Positions 1 to 8,580 of a stretch of DNA of 22,493 bases are shown piece by piece; the stretch's first letter is position 1; each line of letters opens with the position of its first letter. The notes under the pieces are model-generated. The model searched no databases. It was not told the DNA's origin and saw only the letters and a program-made list of their open reading frames with translations. Position numbers and translations under genes: made by a program. The stretch comes from Deltaproteobacteria bacterium (GTDB taxonomy: Bacteria; Desulfobacterota; Syntrophia; Syntrophales; Smithellaceae): positions 1 through 22,493 of the forward strand of contig SBEK01000047.1 of NCBI GenBank assembly GCA_009668925.1, read 5' to 3'.

Positions 1-258
1 TCGGCCTTTCGCTGCGGCTCCGGACTGGTCACGAGCGGCGATGCAAAGGTAAAAGTCCTGGAAACCTGCGGCCAGCCTACCTCTAAAGAGGTAATCTGCC
101 CGAAAAAGACTTATTCATGCCCCACTCTCCTCGAGATCTGGTATTACAATTGCGGCAGCAACGACTACATCTATGCGCTGACTTTTGAAGACGGCAAATT
201 AAGCAAAGAAACAACTGAAGGCAGCGGAAAAGGCCGGTCCGACTGTCTGGGAAAATAA
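1..258 (+). CDS. DUF2845-type cysteine-rich secreted protein (5-prime truncated by window)
   Basis: An open frame runs from the first base to a TAA at 256-258, giving 85 residues with no start in the window. It is clearly a paralogue of the next gene: both begin with FRCGS, share the phrases VTSGD, EIWYYNCG and DYIYALTFE, and end in CLGK. The six cysteines occur at matching places (RCG, TCG, IC, SCP, YNCG, DCLGK), suggesting three disulfides in the periplasm. The missing N-terminus is presumably a signal peptide, because the mature part of the neighbour starts at the equivalent FRCGS. The pattern recalls the DUF2845 family, whose function is unknown. Between cysteines three and four this copy has only 6 residues against 20 in the neighbour. 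The gap to the next start is 27 bases, so they are probably co-transcribed. Confidence 0.8.
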   Translation, partial: SAFRCGSGLVTSGDAKVKVLETCGQPTSKEVICPKKTYSCPTLLEIWYYNCGSNDYIYALTFEDGKLSKETTEGSGKGRSDCLGK

Positions 259-285
259 AAAACTGATTCACACGGAGGTGAACTT

Positions 286-648
286 ATGCTGTTCCTTAAA
301 AGCGGTATCCTTTGTTTATTGATTTTGTGTTTCGCAGTCATGGAGGGACTTGCCTTTCGCTGCGGTTCCGATCTGGTCACAAGCGGTGATACAAAAATGC
401 AGGTATCCACAACCTGCGGCAAGCCGACGTTTAAAGAAACGACATGCGAAGGACGTCATTCGACAACCAACGTCGACCAGAATGGTAAAGTGAAGAAATT
501 GAAAAAGTGCGCCCAGAAGGTTGAAATCTGGTACTACAACTGCGGCGACAGCGATTACATCTACGCCCTAACCTTTGAAAACGGCATCCTGAAAAAAGAA
601 TCCACCGAAGGAAAAGGAAAGGGAAAATCCGCCTGCCTCGGGAAATAA
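286..648 (+). CDS. DUF2845-type cysteine-rich secreted protein
   Basis: This 120-residue protein starts with a typical signal peptide: Lys5, then a hydrophobic stretch of about 15 residues, then a likely cleavage near residue 23 just before FRCGS. The start is supported by a GGAGG box seven bases before the ATG. The mature part carries six cysteines in the same order as the upstream partial gene, so it is a tandem duplicate. It differs by a 14-residue lysine-rich insertion between cysteines three and four. The family resemblance is to DUF2845, exported proteins of unknown role; I do not assign a function. The C-terminus is rich in Lys and Gly, which suggests a surface that could bind an anionic partner, but this is only inference. 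No clear rho-independent terminator follows before the convergent gene at 701. Confidence 0.85.
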   Translation: MLFLKSGILCLLILCFAVMEGLAFRCGSDLVTSGDTKMQVSTTCGKPTFKETTCEGRHSTTNVDQNGKVKKLKKCAQKVEIWYYNCGDSDYIYALTFENGILKKESTEGKGKGKSACLGK

Positions 649-700
649 CATGACCACCCCTGAGGACGGGCTCACTCGCCTTTCCCGAACCGGACGGCCG

Positions 701-2767
701 CTACTTCCCGGTCAATAATTCCATCATTTTTCCGGGATCATGGGTCGGCGCCTGGCAGGCAAAGTTTGTGCAAACGTAAGCGGTCGTGCGCCCGTCCAGG
801 GCTGTATGCGCCTGAACATAAGGAGCGATCGTTTCAATCTGAGGCTGCGTCTGCCCCTCCGGCCGGAAGATGACAATTTTATTCGGCACAAAACTTCTTC
901 TTAAAGCTCGAAGCATCGTTTGGGTATCGGGGCTTCTTTCATCTCCGGCGATAATCACTTCGCTTGCCGGGCCAATGGCAAAGTCAAGACCGCAGAGAAA
1001 CTGCGTGAAGTTCGTCGGCGCCGCATCCGCCGGCGAGCGAAACGCCCGGTATATTTCGTGCGCTCTTTCATCCAGCTCGGCGTCTCCGGTCATCCGGGAT
1101 AATCGCAGAGTATTCATAAACGCCATGGAATTGCCCGACGGGATGGCTCCATCATAGAGTTCCTTCGGCCGCGTCAAAAGCGCTTCCGCATCACTTGCCG
1201 TAAGGAAATACCCTCCCTTCCAATCATCCCGAAAATAAGCAAAAAGATGCGACTGAAACTCCAGGGCCTTGAACAGGTACTCCATTTCAAAGGTAGCTTC
1301 ATACAGTTCCAGAAGAGCGCAAATCATAAACGAGTAATCATCGACATTCGCGGCGATGGCACCTTCCCCATCGCGAAACCGGTGGAGCAGGCGGCCATTT
1401 TCAGACCGCAGAAATCGAAAAATAAATTCCGCCGCACGGACGGCGGCTTTAAGATAGACCGGTTCCTCAAAGACCTGAGCGCCGCGCGCCAGCGCCGCAA
1501 TCATCAAGCCGTTCCAGTCGGTCAGGATCTTGTCGTCCCGATGGGGGCGAATCCTCTTTTCGCGGGCAGTAAAAAGCTTTTTGCGCACATCTTCCGGCAT
1601 GCCGGACCGTTCTGCTGCCTCTTCTCCGTCGCTCTCGGGCAAAGGCCGAAGGTGCGCTATAAAATGGCCTGAAGGTAATTCCTGCATTCCCTGAAGCGTC
1701 AGGTCGCCCTCGTCTCTGTAAAGAGACAGGAACAGCTCCGCTTCATCTTTTGTCAGAACACCGCGCACTTCCGCTTCCGTCCATAAATAGAATTTCCCTT
1801 CTACGCCTTCGCTGTCCGCATCCTCCGCACAATAGAAACCACCCTGTCCGTCCGTCAGATCGCGCAGGACATAGTCAAATATCTCACGCGCCAGGGTTTT
1901 GTATTCTTCCTTGCCGGTGGCCTGGAATAGCTCAACTGCCGCCAAGGCCATCATCGCCTGATCGTAAAGCATCTTCTCAAAATGCGGGACGACCCAGCGT
2001 TCATCGGTGGAATAGCGATGAAATCCGAATCCGACGTGATCCCAGATTCCTCCGCGCAGCATATTTCGTACCGTATTTTCCACCAGGTGCAGCGCCTCAG
2101 CCTCACCGGTCCGTTTCCAGTAGCGCAGCAGAAACGAGAGATTGTGCGGCGAAGGAAACTTCGGCGCATGGCCGAATCCGCCGTATTCCCGATCAAAGCT
2201 CGCCGACAACGACTGATACGCCCGGTGGAGTACTTCTTCACCCACGTCCTTATCGCCGCCCGCCGAGGGTCGTTGCAGAATCCCGGTGATTTCCGCCGCG
2301 GCGGAAAGGACCTCCCCGCGTTTCGTCTGCCAAATCAATTTCACCTCCGGAATCATCTCCAGGAGACCGACCCGGCCATAACGCGTTTCACGGGGAATAT
2401 AGGTTGCGGCAAAAAATGGCTTTTTATCCGGCGTCATCATAATGGTCAGCGGCCATCCTCCGCTCTGGGTCATGAGCTGGCAGGCCTTCATATAAACCGC
2501 ATCAATGTCGGGGCGTTCTTCGCGGTCGACCTTGATATTCACAAATGTTTCGTTCAGAAGTCCGGCGACCTTGTTGTCCTCGAATGATTCATGCGCCATC
2601 ACGTGGCACCAGTGGCAAGTCGAATATCCGATGGACAGGAAAACAGGCTTATCTTCCCGCCTGGCCTTGGCAAAGGCGTCCTCTCCCCAGGGATACCAGT
2701 CCACCGGGTTTTGCGCATGTTGCAGGAGATAAGGGCTCTTTTCATTTTGCAGTCGATTACAGGGCAT
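701..2767 (-). CDS. Thioredoxin-fold DUF255 protein (YyaL / SSP411 / spermatogenesis-associated protein 20 family)
   Basis: The product has 688 residues. It opens with [21 protein letters not shown], a hallmark of the DUF255/YyaL family, followed by a thioredoxin-like domain with Cys51-His-Trp-Cys54 (CHWCHVM). The remainder resembles the alpha/alpha-barrel part of the family, related in fold to N-acylglucosamine 2-epimerase and cellobiose epimerase. The biochemical role of the bacterial members is not established; a redox-linked or sugar-related cytoplasmic activity has been proposed. The open frame could begin at a GTG at 2794, but the ATG at 2767 has AAGGA seven bases upstream and gives the usual N-terminus, so I use that. 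The length is normal for the family. The neighbouring hydrolase gene lies upstream on the same strand, with a separate promoter candidate between them. Confidence 0.9.
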   Translation of the reverse strand: MPCNRLQNEKSPYLLQHAQNPVDWYPWGEDAFAKARREDKPVFLSIGYSTCHWCHVMAHESFEDNKVAGLLNETFVNIKVDREERPDIDAVYMKACQLMTQSGGWPLTIMMTPDKKPFFAATYIPRETRYGRVGLLEMIPEVKLIWQTKRGEVLSAAAEITGILQRPSAGGDKDVGEEVLHRAYQSLSASFDREYGGFGHAPKFPSPHNLSFLLRYWKRTGEAEALHLVENTVRNMLRGGIWDHVGFGFHRYSTDERWVVPHFEKMLYDQAMMALAAVELFQATGKEEYKTLAREIFDYVLRDLTDGQGGFYCAEDADSEGVEGKFYLWTEAEVRGVLTKDEAELFLSLYRDEGDLTLQGMQELPSGHFIAHLRPLPESDGEEAAERSGMPEDVRKKLFTAREKRIRPHRDDKILTDWNGLMIAALARGAQVFEEPVYLKAAVRAAEFIFRFLRSENGRLLHRFRDGEGAIAANVDDYSFMICALLELYEATFEMEYLFKALEFQSHLFAYFRDDWKGGYFLTASDAEALLTRPKELYDGAIPSGNSMAFMNTLRLSRMTGDAELDERAHEIYRAFRSPADAAPTNFTQFLCGLDFAIGPASEVIIAGDERSPDTQTMLRALRRSFVPNKIVIFRPEGQTQPQIETIAPYVQAHTALDGRTTAYVCTNFACQAPTHDPGKMMELLTGK

Positions 2768-2861
2768 CTTCTTATCCTTGAATATGAGAAACACGATTAA
2801 CGGATATTCCGGCGAAAGGGACCGTTGTCTCCGGCATCCATCGGTGTGCGGATGGACTCAT

Positions 2862-2892
2862 CCTATAAAAACCATCGCGCTTCACGTGTCAA
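2862..2892 (-). promoter_or_regulatory. Candidate promoter for the DUF255 gene
   Basis: On the minus strand a perfect TTGACA (2892-2887) is followed after 19 bases by TATAGG (2867-2862), with AT continuing the box. This would give an untranslated leader of roughly 90 bases before the ATG at 2767. The 19-base spacer is longer than the usual 17, so the call is tentative. A 17-base spacing would give TTTATA, which matches the consensus less well. A near-identical arrangement stands before the next gene on this strand. Confidence 0.4.
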
Positions 2893-2910
2893 GGTCTTCC
2901 GACCAGACAG

Positions 2911-3870
2911 CTAATTCGCTAGGGCGTCGGCAACGGCTTTCAGTCCGGCGGGATCGCTGGTCAGGGTGACATGACCGACTCCGGGAACGATGCGAATTTC
3001 CGCATGAGGCTGCGGTTCGGCAAACACGGACAGGTATTTCTGCGGATAAAGCAGTTCATCTTCTTTCCCCACAATGACGGTCAAAGGCCGTTTAATGGCC
3101 TTCAAGTCCGAGACATAGTCATGGTGCAGCCCAAAATTGTTCGCCAGGCGGTAAGAATAGGTGGACGTTTGATATTGGATATTTTGAGGATCGATTCCAA
3201 AAGCAATCACGGGCAGATGCCCCAGATATTTGCTGCCCAGGGGTCCGAGGAGCGTCAGGGCTATGATTCGAGGAACGCTGGCCCTCGCCCATTCACCGTT
3301 ATTCGGACGCGTGGTGGGAGCATCGTATCTGATGAACGGCGCCAGCGCAATGTAACGGCTGAAAAGCTGCTGCCGCGGACTCGCTGCAAACCTCAGGGCG
3401 AAACCGCCGCCCGAAGAAAATCCGGCAAGCACAACATCCGGCCGGTTATGAAACATCTGCTTCATGAAATCTTCAAGGTCATCCTCCAGCTGTCCGACAT
3501 AATCAATATCCCCCCTGCGCCCCGAGTCGCCGTGGCCACGCATATCCAACGCATAGACGTCCATATCGCTCTTTTGAAGATACTCGGCAAGCGCATGAAG
3601 AGAACTGCCGGACGCCGAGGAGCCGTGAATCAGGACAATCGTCTGCCGGGTATGCTCCGCCGGATATGCCCGATACGCCAGTTGCGCGCCGTCGCGGGCC
3701 TGAAAGTGACGAACAGGCGGCAAAGACGAAAAATTCATCGTTCGAAAGGGAGCTGCAACCGATACCATCATCGGCGGTGCCTTTGGAGAAGCCAAGGTAA
3801 GCGCAGCTGCAAACGCCGCGACTATGACGATAATGATTCCGCACAGCAAATACAGCCCTGTTGTTTTCAT
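2911..3870 (-). CDS. Membrane-anchored alpha/beta hydrolase (lysophospholipase-like)
   Basis: This is a 319-residue serine hydrolase of the alpha/beta fold. An uncleaved signal anchor or signal peptide occupies residues 5-27, so the enzyme probably faces the periplasm while tethered to the inner membrane. The oxyanion region HGSSASG lies at residues 82-88 and the nucleophile elbow G-F-S-S-G at 150-154 with Ser152 as catalytic serine. Asp271 (in KEDELLYP) and His300 (in GVGHV) complete a plausible triad. The RGHGDSG segment at 111-117 is typical of monoacylglycerol lipase and lysophospholipase relatives. The substrate cannot be told from sequence. The ATG at 3870 follows a GGGAGG box. It reads away from the acetyltransferase gene and ends 144 bases before the start of the DUF255 gene on the same strand. 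Confidence 0.85.
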   Translation of the reverse strand: MKTTGLYLLCGIIIVIVAAFAAALTLASPKAPPMMVSVAAPFRTMNFSSLPPVRHFQARDGAQLAYRAYPAEHTRQTIVLIHGSSASGSSLHALAEYLQKSDMDVYALDMRGHGDSGRRGDIDYVGQLEDDLEDFMKQMFHNRPDVVLAGFSSGGGFALRFAASPRQQLFSRYIALAPFIRYDAPTTRPNNGEWARASVPRIIALTLLGPLGSKYLGHLPVIAFGIDPQNIQYQTSTYSYRLANNFGLHHDYVSDLKAIKRPLTVIVGKEDELLYPQKYLSVFAEPQPHAEIRIVPGVGHVTLTSDPAGLKAVADALAN

Positions 3871-3906
3871 ATGCCTCCCGGCTCCTGAATACCGATGGAA
3901 AGAAAT

Positions 3907-3937
3907 CCTATACTGGGCTTTTCAGTACTCATGTCTA
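3907..3937 (-). promoter_or_regulatory. Candidate promoter for the alpha/beta hydrolase gene
   Basis: On the minus strand TAGACA (3937-3932) is followed after 19 bases by TATAGG (3912-3907) and then AT. The start of transcription would fall near 3900, about 30 bases before the ATG at 3870. Support comes mostly from the match to the arrangement in front of the neighbouring DUF255 gene; each alone would be weak. Confidence 0.35.
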
Positions 3938-4028
3938 CCGCAATGACCTTCTTTTTGCAATTGTGTTCCGAAGAACCCAGCATCGTCTAATAAATCAACA
4001 AATCCAATGCTTAAAAAAAGTGTGGCTA

Positions 4029-4057
4029 TTGACACCACGAGATTTTTTCCTTATAAG
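4029..4057 (+). promoter_or_regulatory. Strong sigma-70 type promoter for the GNAT gene
   Basis: A perfect -35 TTGACA (4029-4034) and a -10 TATAAG (4052-4057, five of six consensus bases) are separated by exactly 17 bases. Transcription would start near 4063-4065, some 20 bases before the ATG at 4086. This position excludes the longer in-frame start at 3861. An inverted repeat GTGAAA/TTTCAC (4063-4080) sits right at the predicted start of the transcript and could be an operator or a short hairpin. Confidence 0.7.
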
Positions 4058-4085
4058 TCTGAGTGAAAGAATATTTTCACAATTT

Positions 4086-5228
4086 ATGGCAGACGCACAG
4101 GAAAGCGACCCGCAGATATCTTCATCTTCCGTTCTTCTCAGGGAAGCCCGTCCCGAGGACGATGTTCAGTTATGCGCCCTGATGCGGCGCAACGCGATGC
4201 GCGGCGTCATCTCACTGGCGGCCGATTACGAACCGAGTTTCTTTCACGCCATCGAAGTCGAAGGATGCGATCCACGCGTGATCATCGCCGAGTCCAATCG
4301 GCAAATCGTCGGCGTCGTTTTACTCACCAGGCGCAGAGTGTTTCTAAACGGCGCTCCCGCGGATATCGGCTATGCGGGCTCTCTTCGTTTGGATCGATCC
4401 ATCCGCGGCACAACGATCATGGCCCGGGGCCTTGAGCTCATCGAACGGTGGCACAAAGACGGGAGCGGCGTTCCCTTCTATCTTTTTGCCATCCTGACCG
4501 ATAACACCGCCGCCCGGAATGTTCTTGCGAGCGGGCGTGTCGGATTGCCGGCAAGCACGCGCATCGGTACACTTCATACCGCCGCGATTCCTCTGGTCCC
4601 GCGTCGCGCACCGTGTCCGCCCGCCGGGATTCAAATTCTTCCCGGCAGCGCTGTCGGAGCCGCTAAACTATCTGAATTTCTGAACCGCGTGGGCAGTGAA
4701 AAGCAATTTTTCCCTGTTTATACGGCGGACAATATTCTGGCCGACGATGGAATTCTGCGCGGCCTCAGGCTCGATGATTTCTATGTCGCAACGAGAGGAG
4801 ATCGGATATTGGGCACGGTCGCCTGCTGGGATCAACTTCCGTTTCGCCGGATTGTGATTGACGGGTATTCGGGATACATGCGGTGGTTGAAGCTTTGCCT
4901 TTCTCCGTTGGCCAGGGCATTTCGTCTGGCGCCGATACCTGAACCGGGCCAACCGCTGCGTCACCTTTACGCCGCCTGCATTGCAATTGAGGACAACAGC
5001 GAGCAGGTATTTACCCTGTTGTTAAATACCATACTTCATCATCAGCAGGGCAAGGGCAATTCGTTTCTGCTGGTCGGCCTTATGGAGAGTGATCCCCTGT
5101 TTCCCGTGTTGAAAAGCTATCTGCATATCCCGTCACGATCGGGAATCTATGCGCTGTCATTCAATAATTTTGATTTTACCGCCGCCTTCGACGAAAAGAT
5201 CCCTTACGTGGAACTGGGCAGCCTGTAA
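4086..5228 (+). CDS. GNAT-family N-acetyltransferase-like protein
   Basis: The 380-residue product begins MADAQESDPQ. Its first half has the layout of a GNAT acetyltransferase: a VLLREARPEDD opening strand and helix, a VIIAESNRQIVGVVLL central strand, and a GTTIMARGLELIERW segment in the region of the acetyl-CoA loop. A second weaker GNAT-like half follows (YVATRGDRILGTVACW, then HLYAACIAIED and a helix plus LLVGLMESDP), so this may be a double-GNAT protein. The acceptor substrate is unknown. The frame is open back to 3861, but the upstream 75 codons overlap a near-perfect promoter and read like non-coding sequence, so I start at 4086. No strong ribosome binding site precedes this ATG. The gene diverges from the hydrolase and stands alone. 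Confidence 0.75.
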   Translation: MADAQESDPQISSSSVLLREARPEDDVQLCALMRRNAMRGVISLAADYEPSFFHAIEVEGCDPRVIIAESNRQIVGVVLLTRRRVFLNGAPADIGYAGSLRLDRSIRGTTIMARGLELIERWHKDGSGVPFYLFAILTDNTAARNVLASGRVGLPASTRIGTLHTAAIPLVPRRAPCPPAGIQILPGSAVGAAKLSEFLNRVGSEKQFFPVYTADNILADDGILRGLRLDDFYVATRGDRILGTVACWDQLPFRRIVIDGYSGYMRWLKLCLSPLARAFRLAPIPEPGQPLRHLYAACIAIEDNSEQVFTLLLNTILHHQQGKGNSFLLVGLMESDPLFPVLKSYLHIPSRSGIYALSFNNFDFTAAFDEKIPYVELGSL

Positions 5229-5248
5229 CTTGGAAACTGGCAGATTAC

Positions 5249-5422
5249 TTATTCTGGGTTCTTAATTGCACCCTTGGGGTCGCCGACATCGGTGAGGAGG
5301 AACGGAACCCCGACACGCCGGAATTGCTCCTTTTGGGCAAGACGATCCCGAAGCGACAGCGGGCAAGGCACCGGCGTATCTTGCTTCCTGATCCACGCAC
5401 GGCGCTTAACCGGCGATGACAC
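5249..5422 (-). CDS. Possible small protein of 57 residues (uncertain)
   Basis: Behind the ATPase gene on the same strand lies an open frame from a GTG at 5422 to a TAA at 5249-5251. It sits in a different frame from the ATPase and starts 22 bases after its stop. The product is basic at first and then contains segments such as SLRDRLAQKEQFRRVG and VPFLLTDVGDPKGAIKNPE, which look protein-like in composition. No ribosome binding site was seen before the GTG and I recognise no family. It could be a true small gene, a decayed gene end, or chance. The region 5229-5444 otherwise holds nothing I can support. Confidence 0.25.
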   Translation of the reverse strand: MSSPVKRRAWIRKQDTPVPCPLSLRDRLAQKEQFRRVGVPFLLTDVGDPKGAIKNPE

Positions 5423-5444
5423 GCGTTGCCGGAGACTGGGAATC

Positions 5445-6137
5445 TTATTTGATCAGCATCGTCGCCGGGTCCAGGATGAGCGCATCCTGTTTTGCGCCCG
5501 GAGACTGTCCCTTGAGAGCCTTGATGTAGACTTCCGGCCCTTTCGCGGCAACCTGCACCAGCACATCAAAGAGATCCGCAACATGCAGAAACGAAAGCGG
5601 CAGCCCGTCTTCTTTCGGCGGTTCATGGCGGTGCGTATGGACGGTAAACCAGATGCGCATCGAATATTTTTTCGCCAATTCTTTCAATTCCACCAGAAGG
5701 CCGCGGCCGGACTCGTCAAATTTCAGTCCATCAATTATGATGACGGACGGCTTGAAGATATTCTGCTGCATCAGATCGGTGAGACGCTCTTCCAGCTTCG
5801 GGACGCTGAACCCTTCGACGCGAAAGGTCATGATGAAACGGTAATTGAGAAGGTTTTCCCAGTATTCCGTAACTTCCGCCTGGTCATACTTCGACACCAT
5901 GTCATTGAATAATTCGCGATACCAGAGATCCACCTTGCTGACCGCATCATTCATACTGACATGCAACACGGGCTGCTCATTGATCATGGCGTGCAGAGCC
6001 ATCTGCACGAGCAGTGCGGTCTTGCCGACGCCCGCGTGCGCCAAAACCGCGCCGAAGCCGCCATTGGGCAGAATATATTCGTTATCGTATCCCAGATTTA
6101 ACAGCGGATTGCGCTGATTGATTTCATTTTTGATCAT
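5445..6137 (-). CDS. RecA-fold P-loop ATPase (KaiC/DnaB-like), function unknown
   Basis: The 230-residue protein has a Walker A motif AHAGVGKT at residues 33-40, preceded by a short strand (FGAVLAH). A Walker B strand SVIIIDG follows at residues 131-137. The order and the single compact domain fit the RecA/KaiC/DnaB group of P-loop ATPases rather than AAA or ABC types. A TVHTHRHEPP segment near 165-174 falls where related enzymes sense the gamma phosphate. There is no extra helicase or DNA-binding domain, so it may act as a regulatory or assembly ATPase; the target is unknown. The frame is open to 6206, but GAGG eight bases before the ATG at 6137 decides the start; an ATG two codons earlier (6143) is too close to that box. 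It follows fusA by about 110 bases on the same strand and may be co-transcribed. Confidence 0.7.
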   Translation of the reverse strand: MIKNEINQRNPLLNLGYDNEYILPNGGFGAVLAHAGVGKTALLVQMALHAMINEQPVLHVSMNDAVSKVDLWYRELFNDMVSKYDQAEVTEYWENLLNYRFIMTFRVEGFSVPKLEERLTDLMQQNIFKPSVIIIDGLKFDESGRGLLVELKELAKKYSMRIWFTVHTHRHEPPKEDGLPLSFLHVADLFDVLVQVAAKGPEVYIKALKGQSPGAKQDALILDPATMLIK

Positions 6138-6246
6138 AACCATAACCTCATAAATTAAATGGATGACATTGTCTTCCCGCCTTAAAGCCTTGCCCACTCC
6201 CATCATTTTTTCTACAGCCTATCCGTCTACAGTCTTATAGCCTATC

Positions 6247-8334
6247 TCAGGCCGCCGTCTTCTTATTCTGGGCAACTTCGAGCGCTATCTTCTCCGCGAT
6301 GGACTGCGGTACCTGACGATAGAGCGCAAATTCCATCGTGAACTGGGCTTTGCCCTGGGTGGCAGAACGCAGAATGGTCGAGAATCCGAACATTTCGCCC
6401 AGCGGCACCTGAGCTTCGATGACGCTCATGACGCCTTCATCCTGCGAACCGATGATCATGCCGCGGCGCTGGTTGAGCAGTCCCATCACCGCCCCCTGAA
6501 ATTCCGTCGGCGATTCCACAACAACTTTCATAATCGGTTCATGAACCACCGGCTTGGCCCGCAGATAAGCTTCCTTGAAAGCCCCCCGGGCGGCAGCCTG
6601 AAAGGCCATATCCGAAGAGTCCACCGCATGAAAAGCTCCGTCGTTAAGAACAACTTTAACTCCGGTGACGGGGAATTCCAGTTTCGGGCCCTTGGCCATG
6701 CTCTGCTTAAATCCTTTTTCACACGCAGGAATGAAGTTTGTCGGAATTGAGCCGCCGAATACTTTGTTTTCGAAAACGAAATCCGCATCGCTGATCGGTT
6801 CGATGTAGCCCGCAACCCGTCCAAATTGACCGGAACCGCCTGTTTGCTTCTTATGCGTGTAGTTGAACTCTGCCCGCTGGGTGATGGTTTCGCGGTAAGC
6901 CACGCGCGGATTGCCCGTCGTGACTTCCGCATTGTACTCCCGCTTCATGCGCTCGACGTAAATATCCAGATGCAGCTCGCCCATTCCTTCGATGATGGTT
7001 TCGTTGGTTTCGTGATCGACATACGTTTTGAATGTCGGGTCTTCCTTTGAGAATCGATTAAGAGCCTTGGACATGGCCATTTGCGACTTGTTGTCCTTCG
7101 GGACGATGGCGAGTGAAATAACCGGTTTGGGCACATACATGGACGTCATCGTCATGTTGATGCCCGGCGAGACAAACGTATCACCCGACGAGCACTCAAT
7201 GCCGAACAAAGCGCCAATGTACCCGGCGCGCAGCGCGTCAACCTCTTCCATTTGATCGGCGTGCATCCGCACGACGCGGCCGACCTTTACTTTCTTCCCG
7301 TTGCGCACATTGACGATGGTGGAACCTTTTTCCACCGTTCCTTCATATACGCGAATGTACGTCAATTGCCCGTACTGGCCGTCTTCCAGTTTAAAGGCCA
7401 GGGCGATAATCGGCTTTTCCGGATCGGACGTCAGCATCACCGGCTCTTCATTGTTGTTCATATCGAGGGCAACGTTTTCCACCTCGGACGGCGCCGGCAG
7501 CAAATACGTTACACCGTCGAGCAGAGGCTGGACCGCTTTATTCTTGTAAGCCGACCCCATGTACACCGGCGTGAGTTCTCTCTTCAGCGTTCCCTTGCGA
7601 ATGGCGGCATAAAGCAGTTCCGGGGTAATTTCTTTTTCCTCCAGAATCGTTTCCGTCAGTTCATCGGAAAACAGGGATGCGGCTTCGATGAGTTCGTCTC
7701 GTCTGGTTTTGGCTTCGGCCAGAAGATTTTGCGGAATCTCTTCAATGCGGATATCCTCACCATTGTCTCCGTCAAAATACATGGCCTTCATGGCCACGAG
7801 ATCGACCACTCCCTGCAGGTCCGTTTCGAGTCCGACGGGAATCTGCATGGCGACGGCGTTATGCCCCAGTTTGGAACGTAATTGTTCGATCACGCGGAAG
7901 GGATTGGCGCCGCTGCGATCGCACTTGTTGATAAACGCGATGCAGGGAACCTTGTAGCGCTTCATCTGATGATCAACGGTGATGGACTGCGACTGAACGC
8001 CGCCCACGGAACATAAGACGAGGATCGCGCCATCCAGAACGCGCAGTGATCTTTCCACTTCTATTGTGAAATCAACATGGCCGGGCGTATCAATGATATT
8101 TATTTCATGCCCCTTCCATTCGCAATAGGTCGCTGCCGAGGCAATGGTAATGCCTCTTTCTTTTTCCAGTTCCATGGAATCCATGGTCGCGCCAACACCG
8201 TCTTTGCCCTTCACATCGTGAATAGCGTGAATTCTTTTCGTATAATAAAGAATGCGTTCGCTGAGCGTTGTTTTGCCGGAATCAATATGCGCGCTGATTC
8301 CGATATTGCGTATCTTCTGATCGTCGAACTTCAT
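6247..8334 (-). CDS. fusA: Elongation factor G, mitochondrial EF-G1-like (spdEFG1) type
   Basis: This 695-residue GTPase catalyses ribosomal translocation. The G domain shows the P-loop AHIDSGKT (15-22), switch I ending in ERGITI (59-64), DTPGH (82-86) with the catalytic histidine, and an NKCD nucleotide-specificity motif. Domains II to V follow with family phrases such as [25 protein letters not shown] and [15 protein letters not shown]. The N-terminal block, with [10 protein letters not shown] and [15 protein letters not shown], is much closer to mitochondrial EF-G1 as I recall it than to the str-operon EF-G with AHVDHGKTT. That subtype is known from spirochaetes, planctomycetes and deltaproteobacteria. 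The start has GGAGAGGAAAG upstream. It is not next to rpsL, rpsG or tuf. Its long leader carries a promoter and a terminator-like hairpin, so it may be regulated by premature termination. Confidence 0.95.
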   Translation of the reverse strand: MKFDDQKIRNIGISAHIDSGKTTLSERILYYTKRIHAIHDVKGKDGVGATMDSMELEKERGITIASAATYCEWKGHEINIIDTPGHVDFTIEVERSLRVLDGAILVLCSVGGVQSQSITVDHQMKRYKVPCIAFINKCDRSGANPFRVIEQLRSKLGHNAVAMQIPVGLETDLQGVVDLVAMKAMYFDGDNGEDIRIEEIPQNLLAEAKTRRDELIEAASLFSDELTETILEEKEITPELLYAAIRKGTLKRELTPVYMGSAYKNKAVQPLLDGVTYLLPAPSEVENVALDMNNNEEPVMLTSDPEKPIIALAFKLEDGQYGQLTYIRVYEGTVEKGSTIVNVRNGKKVKVGRVVRMHADQMEEVDALRAGYIGALFGIECSSGDTFVSPGINMTMTSMYVPKPVISLAIVPKDNKSQMAMSKALNRFSKEDPTFKTYVDHETNETIIEGMGELHLDIYVERMKREYNAEVTTGNPRVAYRETITQRAEFNYTHKKQTGGSGQFGRVAGYIEPISDADFVFENKVFGGSIPTNFIPACEKGFKQSMAKGPKLEFPVTGVKVVLNDGAFHAVDSSDMAFQAAARGAFKEAYLRAKPVVHEPIMKVVVESPTEFQGAVMGLLNQRRGMIIGSQDEGVMSVIEAQVPLGEMFGFSTILRSATQGKAQFTMEFALYRQVPQSIAEKIALEVAQNKKTAA

Positions 8335-8537
8335 TTTACTTTCCTCTCCGATAAGTGTCTCAATAAAAAAATCTCAATCATTCCTTTTTTGTGCTTCCAT
8401 TAAAAATGTCCAACTTACCCCGCCCTGATGTAAACCGCTTTCACCGGATGGATCTACGATGATCCCTCTTCGCGTTGCCCACGGGGTCGTCAGGCAAGCC
8501 CTTCGGTGCACTCCGTTTCTCAAGTTCGGGTCTGATT
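8335..8537 (-). other. Distal part of the fusA leader, no supported gene
   Basis: About 200 bases separate the terminator-like hairpin from the fusA start. A small hairpin GGATC/GATCC with a six-base loop lies at 8450-8465. A 37-codon frame (8554 to 8441) runs through the region from an ATG inside the terminator stem, but it has no ribosome binding site. I see no tRNA or known riboswitch signature. Just before fusA the sequence becomes AT-rich and ends in a purine-rich ribosome binding site. Confidence 0.4.
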
Positions 8538-8580
8538 AAAAAAAAACCCCGCATTTGGAAGAGTCTCTGCCAGATGGGGG
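8538..8580 (-). terminator. Rho-independent terminator-like hairpin in the fusA leader
   Basis: On the minus strand, arms at 8580-8570 and 8558-8547 form a stem of about 11 pairs (four G:C pairs at the base, one bulged base, one G:T wobble) with an 11-base loop. The stem is followed directly by nine T residues (8546-8538). No plus-strand gene ends here, so it does not serve as an ordinary end-of-gene terminator. It lies about 30 bases after the predicted transcription start and over 200 bases before fusA, which fits an attenuator or the end of a short RNA. Confidence 0.65.

Noticed and set aside
1982..2587. 201-codon open frame opposite the DUF255 gene
   Set aside because: Antisense shadow; composition is Arg-rich and no domain is recognisable.
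2971..3888. Long open frame (305 codons) opposite the alpha/beta hydrolase
   Set aside because: Arg/Gln-rich shadow of a gene with clear catalytic motifs on the other strand.
3861..4085. N-terminal extension of the GNAT gene to 3861
   Set aside because: It overlaps the divergent hydrolase start and a near-perfect promoter, and its translation has no domain character; the ATG at 4086 fits better.
8441..8554. 37-codon frame in the fusA leader on the minus strand
   Set aside because: Its ATG lies inside the terminator stem and has no ribosome binding site; the frame is short enough to arise by chance.
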